DNA of 6,033 bases from Acidobacteriota bacterium. Lineage in GTDB: Bacteria; Acidobacteriota; Terriglobia; Bryobacterales; Bryobacteraceae. Below are positions 1-4,757 of the stretch, one piece after another. Numbering within the stretch: position 1 is the first letter of the stretch; every line of letters begins with the position of its first letter. The position numbers were made by a program, and so were the translations under genes. The DNA lies in contig CANNLB010000201.1 of NCBI GenBank assembly GCA_947505565.1, positions 1-6,033 of the forward strand, written 5' to 3'. The notes below the pieces were generated by a model. The model had not been told where the DNA came from, searched no databases, and was given only the letters and a program-made list of their open reading frames with translations.

Positions 1-677
1 GAACAACGGGCCAGTATGACCGGGTGATCTGCTGCGGCGATATGGTGGGCTACGGGGCGGATCCGAACGCGGTGGTGGAGTGGGTGCGGGCGAATGCGGC
101 GGTGGTGATTCGGGGCAATCACGACAAAGTTGCGGCGGGGTTGGATTCGATGGAGGAGTTCAACCCGTTGGCGAAGATGGCGGCGATTTGGACGATGAAC
201 GCTTTGACGGAGGAGAACTTGGGGTGGGTGAAGGGGTTGCCGCGGGGGCCGGTGATGGTTGACGGGTACTCGGTGGTGCACGGATCGCCGCGGGATGAGG
301 ACGAGTATGTGATTGAGGGGCCGGAGGTGCGGCTGGCAATGGAAGCGGCGACGGTGGACCTGACGTTCTTCGGCCACACGCATCTGCAAGGCGGCTTTCA
401 GTTGCATCAGCGGAAGACGGTGGTGATTGGCCCACCGTTTCCGGACGAGTTGGAATACGCGTTTGAGTTGGCGCCGGACTATCGATATTTGGTGAACCCG
501 GGATCGGCGGGGCAGCCGCGGGATGGGGACTGGCGCGTGGGCTGTGCGATTTACGACAGCGAGAAGTCGGCGGTGCAGTTGCTGCGGTTCCCATACGAGT
601 TGGAGACGGCGCAGAGGAAGATTCGGGAGGCAGGGTTGCCTCCTTTGTTAGCGGACCGTTTGGCGCGGGGGTATTAG
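1..677 (+). CDS. Calcineurin-like metallophosphoesterase, YfcE/MJ0936-type (5' end cut by window)
   Basis: The reading frame is open to the left edge of the window (first whole codon at base 3, reading TTGQYDRVICCGD), so the start and the first metal motif (D-x-H) lie outside. The GTG at 24 falls inside the conserved strand before motif II and is unlikely to be the true start. Visible metal-binding motifs, in order, are GDMVGYG (36-56), GNHD (114-125), a histidine in VVHGSP (about 279) and GHTH (372-383), followed by NPGSAGQPRDGD. This is the full order for a dinuclear-metal phosphoesterase of the small YfcE/MJ0936 group. Such proteins hydrolyse phosphodiesters or phosphomonoesters in the cytoplasm; the substrate cannot be told from sequence. 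The last codons are TAT TAG. The stop overlaps the stop of the convergent nitroreductase gene (shared bases 674-677), which leaves no room for a terminator. The codons are strongly G-ending (GCG, GTG, GGG), matching the strand skew. Confidence 0.9.
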   Translation, partial: TTGQYDRVICCGDMVGYGADPNAVVEWVRANAAVVIRGNHDKVAAGLDSMEEFNPLAKMAAIWTMNALTEENLGWVKGLPRGPVMVDGYSVVHGSPRDEDEYVIEGPEVRLAMEAATVDLTFFGHTHLQGGFQLHQRKTVVIGPPFPDELEYAFELAPDYRYLVNPGSAGQPRDGDWRVGCAIYDSEKSAVQLLRFPYELETAQRKIREAGLPPLLADRLARGY

Positions 678-1240
678 AAGCGGTTTGGGAAGAAGGTTTC
701 GTCGACCGCGCGGCGAGGGCGGGGGCCGGCTTCGCGGGCTTGCATGGATTCCGGGAGTTGCGTGCGTTCGCCATAGTAGCCGAGGGCGAGGCCGGCGATG
801 GGGGTGAAGTTGGCGGGGATCGAGTAGAGTTCGCGGATGCGTTCGGGCAGGATGCCGCCCATTTGGTGAGCGAGTATGCCGTGATGCATGGCTTCGACGA
901 CGATGGACATGGTGGCCTGGCCGACGTCGTGCCAGGAGTAAGGGTTGGGCTGTCCGTTGGCGGTGAAGTTGTTGTGGGCGACGGAGATGGCGAGGAAGGG
1001 CGCGGCGGCGGCCCAGGCTTGGTTGCCGGGGACGAGGCAACTGAGGAGTTGGGCATGGGCGGCGGCATCGTCGATGGTGGCATAGATGTAGCGCCAGGGC
1101 TGCTCGTTGAAGCTGGATGGTGCCCATTGGGCGGCGGCCATCAGGCTCGAAAGGACGTCGGGCGGGATGGGCTTTGCGGAGAAAGCGAGAGGGCTCCAGC
1201 GTTCAGCGAGGAGGGGATGGATGTTTGTTGGTTGGGTCAT
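674..1240 (-). CDS. Nitroreductase-family FMN-dependent oxidoreductase
   Basis: This 188-residue protein matches the usual size and motif order of the nitroreductase fold. These enzymes are FMN-dependent, NAD(P)H-using cytoplasmic reductases of nitro groups, quinones or related substrates. Near the N-terminus, residues 13-20 (ERWSPLAF) fit the first flavin-phosphate segment. Residues 41-51 (PSSFNEQPWRY) are the typical P-S-x-N-x-Q-P-W motif contacting the flavin. A C-terminal LGYYGE (153-158) and a basic RPRR (174-177) fit the second flavin-binding segment. I chose the ATG at 1240 because the homologous start (MTQPTNIHPLLAERWSP) begins there. The same open frame runs on upstream, but only as a shadow of uvrC. 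The gene overlaps the end of uvrC by 38 bases and has no clear Shine-Dalgarno, so it is probably translated by coupling to uvrC. Its stop overlaps the stop of the convergent phosphoesterase. The substrate is not predictable. Confidence 0.9.
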   Translation of the reverse strand: MTQPTNIHPLLAERWSPLAFSAKPIPPDVLSSLMAAAQWAPSSFNEQPWRYIYATIDDAAAHAQLLSCLVPGNQAWAAAAPFLAISVAHNNFTANGQPNPYSWHDVGQATMSIVVEAMHHGILAHQMGGILPERIRELYSIPANFTPIAGLALGYYGERTQLPESMQAREAGPRPRRAVDETFFPNRF

Positions 1241-3026
1241 GAAAGTGGGTGAAGATTTTTTTGGCGGCGGCGGGGCCGACCTCGGTGGAGAGTGCAGATT
1301 CGGTGGCGAGTTGGACGGCTTCGAGGCTGCCGAGGGTTTTGAGTAGTTTGGCGACGGTACGTTCGCCGACGCCGGGGACATCGAGGAGTTCCGAGCGCAT
1401 CCTGGTGATGTTGCGGCGGGTTCGATGGAAGGTGACGGCGAAGCGGTGGGCTTCGTCGCGGATGGTTTGGATGACGTGGAGGACGGGGTTGTGGCGGTCG
1501 AGTTTGACGGGTTCGTCTTCCTGGCCGTAGACGTAGATGATCTCTTCGCGTTTGGCGATGGAGGCGATGGTTTGGTCGGTGATACCGAGGGCTTCGAGGG
1601 CTTCGGCGGCGGCGTGGAGTTGACCGAGGCCGCCATCGATGAGGACGACGGAGGGGAAGGGGGTGCCTTCTTCTTTGAGGCGGGAGTAGCGGCGGGTGAC
1701 GACTTCGCGCATGGAGGCGAAGTCGTCGTTGCCGACGACGGTTTTGATGAGGAACTTGCGGTAGTCGGCCTTTTTCATCTTGCCGTCTTCCCAGACGACC
1801 ATGGAGGCGACTTTGTCGGTTCCGGAGATGTGGGAGATGTCGAAGCACTCGATGCGCTTGGGGGGTTCGGGTAGATTGAGGGCGTCTTCGAGGGCGAGGG
1901 CGACGGAGTCGACGGTGGGTTTGAGGATGCGGAAGCGGGCTTCGAAGCAGTGTTTGGCGTTGGTTTCGGCGAGGTCGAGGAGGGCTTTGCGCTCGCCGCG
2001 TTGGGGGGTGCGGATTTCGACGCGGCGGCCGCGTTTTTCGGTGAGGAGTTCGGCGAGGGCTTCGCGGTCTTCGAAGTCATCGGGGACGTGGACGACGGCG
2101 GGGACGTAGGCTTGGTCGAGGTAGACCTGTTTGATGAGGGCGGCCATGAAGTCGGGGCCTTCGAAGTCGAAGCGGTCTTCCCAGTAGAACTCGCGGCGGT
2201 CGACGATGCGGCCGTTGCGGACGTGGAAGAGGTTGACGGCGATGAGGGGGGGCTCGGCGTAGTAGGCGAAGATGTCGATGTCGTCGGCGGAGGCGGAGGC
2301 CATCTTCTGGGTTTGGGACATCTCGGCGATGGTGATGAGGGTGTCGCGGAGGCGGGCGGCGCGTTCGAAGTTGAGTTCTTCGGCGGCTTCGGTGATCTGC
2401 TCGCGGATGTGGGATTCGAGGTCTTTGAGGCGGCCTTCGAGGAAGAGGCGGGTTTGGCGGACGGCTTCGGCGTACTCCGGGGCGGTGACGAGGCCTTCGA
2501 CGCAGGGGCCGAGGCAGCGGCGGATGTGGAACTGGAGGCAGGGGTGGGAGTGCTTGCGGTTGAAGTCTATTTTGCAGGAGGGGATTTTGAACTGGCGGTG
2601 GATGAAGTCGGTGAGGCGGTAGGCGAGGTTACCGGGGAAGTAGGGACCGAAGTAGGAGGCGCCGTCTTTGCGGAGGCGGCGGGTGACGAAGACGCGGGGG
2701 ACGCGTTCGTTGGTTAGCTTGATGTAGGGGTAGGTTTTGTCGTCTTTGAGGAGGACGTTGAAGCGGGGTTGGTGCTGCTTGATGAAGTTGTTTTCGAGGG
2801 CGAGGGCTTCCTTTTCGTTTTCGACGACGATGTAGTCGAGGTCGGCGGCTTCGGCGATGAGGGTGCCGGTTTTGGCTTCGGAGAGGCGGTCGTCGGAGAA
2901 GTAGTTACGGACGCGGGCGCGGAGGTTTTTGGCTTTGCCGACGTAAATAATCTCGCCGAAGGCGTTCTTGTAGAGGTAGACGCCCGGGAGAAGGGGAAGC
3001 TGGGAGACTTTCTCGCGGAGATTCAT
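1203..3026 (-). CDS. uvrC: Excinuclease ABC subunit C (UvrC)
   Basis: UvrC makes the two incisions flanking a DNA lesion once UvrA and UvrB have marked it in nucleotide excision repair. The 607-residue length is normal for the family. Domains in order: GIY-YIG nuclease (PGVYLY at 14-19, IYVG at 27-30, conserved E78) for the 3' cut; a cysteine quartet C151, C163, C171, C175 with the spacing known for the UvrC iron-sulfur cluster; the UVR helical pair that binds UvrB (about 200-242); the RNase H-like nuclease for the 5' cut, with D396 (CFDISH), D464 (LIDGGLGQ) and H527 (RDEAHRF); and tandem helix-hairpin-helix motifs (about 548-595, PGVGERTVAKLL then GPAAAKKIF). All catalytic residues expected are present. 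I chose the ATG at 3026 (MNLREKVSQLPLLPG) because family similarity begins there; an in-frame ATG at 3086 would add 20 unrelated residues lying in the divergent promoter region. No Shine-Dalgarno precedes 3026. The 3' end overlaps the nitroreductase start. Confidence 0.97.
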   Translation of the reverse strand: MNLREKVSQLPLLPGVYLYKNAFGEIIYVGKAKNLRARVRNYFSDDRLSEAKTGTLIAEAADLDYIVVENEKEALALENNFIKQHQPRFNVLLKDDKTYPYIKLTNERVPRVFVTRRLRKDGASYFGPYFPGNLAYRLTDFIHRQFKIPSCKIDFNRKHSHPCLQFHIRRCLGPCVEGLVTAPEYAEAVRQTRLFLEGRLKDLESHIREQITEAAEELNFERAARLRDTLITIAEMSQTQKMASASADDIDIFAYYAEPPLIAVNLFHVRNGRIVDRREFYWEDRFDFEGPDFMAALIKQVYLDQAYVPAVVHVPDDFEDREALAELLTEKRGRRVEIRTPQRGERKALLDLAETNAKHCFEARFRILKPTVDSVALALEDALNLPEPPKRIECFDISHISGTDKVASMVVWEDGKMKKADYRKFLIKTVVGNDDFASMREVVTRRYSRLKEEGTPFPSVVLIDGGLGQLHAAAEALEALGITDQTIASIAKREEIIYVYGQEDEPVKLDRHNPVLHVIQTIRDEAHRFAVTFHRTRRNITRMRSELLDVPGVGERTVAKLLKTLGSLEAVQLATESALSTEVGPAAAKKIFTHFHDPTNKHPSPPR

Positions 3027-3038
3027 GGGATACCGGGC

Positions 3039-3067
3039 GCTATACTGTGATTGTGGCACGGGTACAA
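3039..3067 (-). promoter_or_regulatory. Candidate uvrC promoter, giving a near-leaderless transcript
   Basis: On the - strand a TTGTAC -35-like box (3062-3067) is followed after exactly 17 bases by a TATAGC -10-like box (3039-3044). Each matches the sigma-70 consensus at 4 of 6 bases. Initiation would fall near 3032, only about 6 bases before the uvrC ATG, which agrees with the absence of a Shine-Dalgarno there. This is a pattern call only; housekeeping promoters in this phylum are not well defined. Confidence 0.35.
3041..3046 (+). promoter_or_regulatory. Possible -10 box for the TPR gene
   Basis: TATACT, 5 of 6 matches to the sigma-70 -10 consensus, lies 40 bases upstream of the ATG at 3086. 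I see no convincing -35 box 16-18 bases upstream. It overlaps the -10 proposed for uvrC on the other strand, so the two divergent promoters may compete. Confidence 0.25.
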
Positions 3068-3069
3068 CT

Positions 3070-3074
3070 AAGGA
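3070..3074 (+). promoter_or_regulatory. Shine-Dalgarno for the TPR gene
   Basis: AAGGA lies 11 bases before the ATG at 3086, slightly far but usable. It favours this ATG over the in-frame GTG at 3047, which has no ribosome-binding site. Confidence 0.45.
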
Positions 3075-3085
3075 ACACGCGCACA

Positions 3086-3481
3086 ATGGCCCGCGTGGCC
3101 TGTGCGCTTTGGCTGACCTTATTTTTGTCGGCGATTTTGGGAGCGCAGGCCGCGGCTCCGGCGCAGTTGCCGGTGGAACCGCCCGAAGAGGACGTGACTT
3201 TGTCGCCGGGTCGGGAGTACGCTTTTAACCCGATTCAGGCGGAGAAAGAGCTGAAGATTGGGATGTTCTACGCCAAGAAGAGCAGTTGGAAGGCGGCGAC
3301 GATGCGATTGCGGGAGGCGACGCGGTGGAACCCGGGACTGCCGGAGGCGTGGCTTCGGCTGGGCGAGTGCCTCGAGCGCAGCAAGGACAAGAAAGGTGCG
3401 CGCGAGGCGTTCGCCAAGTATTTGGAGTTGGAGCCCGAGGCGAAGAACGCCGCCGAGATCAAGAAGAAGCTAGGTTTGTAG
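3086..3481 (+). CDS. Small secreted tetratricopeptide-repeat protein
   Basis: The protein has 131 residues from the chosen ATG. Residues 1-23 form a signal peptide: a short basic start (MAR), a hydrophobic core (ALWLTLFLSAILGA) and a likely signal peptidase I site at AQA/AAP. No lipobox cysteine is present, so it should be a soluble or periplasmic protein rather than a lipoprotein. A proline-rich linker (about 25-45) follows. Two TPR-like helix pairs come next: about 53-84 (LKIGMFYAKKSSWKAA...REATRWNP) and 87-118 (AWLRLGECLERSKDKKGA...YLELEP), then a lysine-rich tail. TPRs are protein-binding scaffolds, and the spacing resembles short BamD/YbgF-like TPR proteins common in Acidobacteriota envelopes; the partner is unknown. 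A GTG start at 3047 would add 13 residues before the signal peptide and is less likely. The 3' end overlaps the convergent TIR gene by 23 bases. Confidence 0.85.
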   Translation: MARVACALWLTLFLSAILGAQAAAPAQLPVEPPEEDVTLSPGREYAFNPIQAEKELKIGMFYAKKSSWKAATMRLREATRWNPGLPEAWLRLGECLERSKDKKGAREAFAKYLELEPEAKNAAEIKKKLGL

Positions 3482-4025
3482 AGCCCAGCGCGGCGATGAG
3501 CCGTTTGATACCCATCGATGGATCGGGGAACAGATCGATGTATTGGAGCTGCGCCGTGATTTGACGGGGCAGACGGCAATCATCGAGGCGCAGGGGTACG
3601 ACGAACGTTTTTTCGAGGGGCCATTCCTGGGCCCGGTCGAGCGCGTAGCGCAGTTCGGCATGAAAGCGGCCTGGCCTTTCGAGCGCCCGGCGGGAGAAAC
3701 AGGGTACGAAGTAGTCGGTGACGCTGATGGCCCGATCGATGGCGCGGGGCCAATTTTGGCCGGGTAGGAGCTTTTTGCGATCCATCCAGGGGTAGAAGCC
3801 GGCATTTTCGAGGAGTTCGTAGAGTTTTTCGACCTGCGCTACGTCTTCGATGGCATAGGCGAGAAAGACTCGCTTTCCGCGGGCGGCCAGGAAGCGAATG
3901 TGACCCTGGGCATCGGTACGGAAGCTGCCGACCGATTCGATATCGATGCTTAGGCCTTCGGCGAGGCACTGACGGAGGACTTCGACGACGTCGTCGGTCC
4001 CGGTGGTATCGGTGGTCCGGTTCAT
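3459..4025 (-). CDS. TIR-domain protein with HU-like N-terminal segment
   Basis: This 188-residue protein has a bacterial TIR domain at about 50-182. Box 1 is VFLAYAIED (53-61). A BB-loop-like segment follows (WMDRKKLLPGQNW, 80-92). E124 in FHAELRYAL sits where the catalytic glutamate of NAD-cleaving TIRs lies, and FVVPLRLDDC (141-150) is a core strand. Bacterial TIR domains commonly hydrolyse NAD+ or make cyclic-ADPR signals in antiphage systems such as Thoeris; activity here is inferred from E124 only. Residues 12-47 (LRQCLAEGLSIDIESVGSF) resemble the second helix and beta-hairpin of HU/IHF proteins and align with the same part of the gene just upstream. No membrane segment or signal peptide is seen. 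The start ATG at 4025 overlaps the upstream HU-like stop as ATGA, implying translational coupling. The gene ends 23 bases inside the opposite-strand TPR gene. Confidence 0.85.
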   Translation of the reverse strand: MNRTTDTTGTDDVVEVLRQCLAEGLSIDIESVGSFRTDAQGHIRFLAARGKRVFLAYAIEDVAQVEKLYELLENAGFYPWMDRKKLLPGQNWPRAIDRAISVTDYFVPCFSRRALERPGRFHAELRYALDRAQEWPLEKTFVVPLRLDDCRLPRQITAQLQYIDLFPDPSMGIKRLIAALGSTNLASS

Positions 4026-4198
4026 TTTGGCTCCACCTTGGCGGGTCGGATGGTGCCGAGGCCGGGGATGATGACGCGCTTTCCGCGGCGCAGCTTTGCG
4101 ACGAGGTTGGTGACCAATTGATCGAGTTGGTCGGCGGCGACCGCGGGCGGACAGCCCGTGGAGGAGGCAATTCTATCGAGCAGTTCAGGAGTCTTCAT
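4022..4198 (-). CDS. Half-length HU/IHF-like protein, partner of the TIR gene
   Basis: This 58-residue protein begins MKTPELLDRIASSTGC, the classic HU N-terminus (helix 1). Helix 2 follows (VAADQLDQLVTNLVAKLRRG, about 20-39) and then the first strand and turn VIIPGLGTI (42-50), equivalent to the V-x-L-x-G-F-G-T-F signature. It stops eight residues later. Normal HU is about 90 residues, so the DNA-embracing beta arms and the last helix are missing. The dimerisation part is intact, so the protein may pair with another HU-like partner instead of binding DNA alone. I chose the ATG at 4198 because similarity starts there and a GGA lies about 6 bases upstream. Upstream in-frame ATGs at 4204 and 4249 would add 2 or 17 unrelated residues. 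The stop overlaps the TIR start by four bases. The short length could be mistaken for a truncation, but the tight coupling argues it is the functional form. Confidence 0.75.
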   Translation of the reverse strand: MKTPELLDRIASSTGCPPAVAADQLDQLVTNLVAKLRRGKRVIIPGLGTIRPAKVEPK

Positions 4199-4251
4199 TT
4201 TCATTCCAGAATTGGTTTCGGAGCTGATTTTTCTAGACGGACAAGTCAAGA

Positions 4252-4289
4252 GGCCGGTCGAACGCAGGTTCGCGGCTAGCGAGTCGGCC
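4252..4289. repeat. Two-tier inverted repeat upstream of the HU-like gene
   Basis: GGCCG (4252-4256) is complementary to CGGCC (4285-4289). Inside it lies a perfect five-pair hairpin, CGAAC-GCAG-GTTCG (4259-4272). It sits about 54 bases upstream of the HU-like ATG. No T-run follows on either strand, so it is not a standard terminator; it could be an operator or an mRNA leader structure. Confidence 0.3.
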
Positions 4290-4311
4290 TGCCAGGCGAT
4301 TTGTTTGCATT

Positions 4312-4396
4312 TTCGTTTTCTGCTTGGTTGGCTCTATGCCGGACATTTCAAGCGAGTTATTTGCTATTCGTCGGTTTTTTCGCTGGGTTCGTTTTT
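4312..4396 (+). repeat. Tandem repeat, unit 1
   Basis: This is the first of three diverged copies of a unit bounded by TTCGTTTTTT-like boxes. Box starts are 4312 and 4388, 76 bases apart. Internal landmarks are GGCTCTATG at 4330 and CGCTGGGTTCGTTTTT at 4381, 51 bases apart. The flanking sequence after the unit (CGGCCAGCGGGTTGACC, about 4399-4415) is also related to that after unit 2, so the true repeat is longer than the core. The open frames crossing it on the - strand change frame between copies and carry no recognisable domain, so I do not call it coding. Confidence 0.7.
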
Positions 4397-4427
4397 CACG
4401 GCCAGCGGGTTGACCCTGGTGGGTGGG

Positions 4428-4444
4428 CGGGGCTCGATGCCCCG
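4428..4444. repeat. Perfect GC hairpin in the spacer between repeat units 1 and 2
   Basis: CGGGGC and GCCCCG pair perfectly over six bases around a TCGAT loop. A weaker CGGG/CCCG hairpin sits at the equivalent place after unit 2 (about 4629-4644). No T-run follows on either strand, so a terminator role is not supported. Confidence 0.4.
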
Positions 4445-4521
4445 GCTGCCCGCTCCCCGGGATAGGAGTCGCTAGGCGAACGATTGCCGCGCCAATCGGC
4501 CGCCGATGCATCTTTTGCAAT

Positions 4522-4610
4522 TTCTTGTTTTTTCTTGATCGGCTCTATGTCATTCATTTCGAGATACTTACTCGGAATCTGACGCCTTTTTTCGCTGGGT
4601 TCGTTTTTTT
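4522..4610 (+). repeat. Tandem repeat, unit 2
   Basis: Second copy of the repeat. The left box is altered to TTCTTGTTTTTT (4522-4533) and the right box is TTCGTTTTTTT (4600-4610), 78 bases apart. GGCTCTATG at 4541 and CGCTGGGTTCG at 4593 are 52 bases apart, one more than in units 1 and 3, so the - strand reading frame is not kept across copies. It lies 211 bases after unit 1, measured landmark to landmark. Confidence 0.7.
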
Positions 4611-4671
4611 CGGTCAGCGGTTTGAGGTCGGGATCAGTGCCCCGATCCGTAGCCAATGCAATCTTTACGCT

Positions 4672-4757
4672 TTCGTTTTTTGCCCGGTTGGCTCTAGGCC
4701 ATTCATTACAAGGCACTTATTCGGCATTTCCCGTGATTTGCGCTGGGTTCGTTTTTT
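4672..4757 (+). repeat. Tandem repeat, unit 3, abutting the stop of the next gene
   Basis: Third copy, with boxes at 4672 (TTCGTTTTTTG) and 4748 (TTCGTTTTTT), 76 bases apart. GGCTCTAGG at 4690 and CGCTGGGTTCG at 4741 are 51 bases apart. It lies 149 bases after unit 2. The right box ends at 4757, exactly where the stop codon of the 254-residue - strand gene begins (4758-4760), so the array forms the immediate 3' flank of that gene. Confidence 0.75.

Noticed and set aside
160..1083. Long - strand open frame of about 300 codons opposite the phosphoesterase
   Set aside because: Low-complexity Pro/Ser/Ala translation with no domain; it is the antisense shadow of real genes in GC-rich DNA.
1950..2717. 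Long + strand open frame opposite uvrC
   Set aside because: Low-complexity Gly/Glu/Val/Asp translation, fully inside the clearly supported uvrC gene; shadow frame.
4240..4252. TTGACT -35-like box upstream of the HU-like gene on the - strand
   Set aside because: No acceptable -10 box at 16-18 bases spacing.
4388..4396. T-runs in the repeat boxes as rho-independent terminators
   Set aside because: No GC-rich hairpin directly precedes the T-runs on the + strand in any copy.
4233..4716. Two overlapping - strand frames through the repeat array (with KRTQRK and KNEPSEKRRQ segments)
   Set aside because: The frame shifts between repeat copies because landmark spacing differs by one base, there is no ribosome-binding site and no recognisable domain; better explained as non-coding repeats.
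4312..4757. CRISPR array
   Set aside because: Only three diverged units of about 85-90 bases with unequal spacers and no cas genes.
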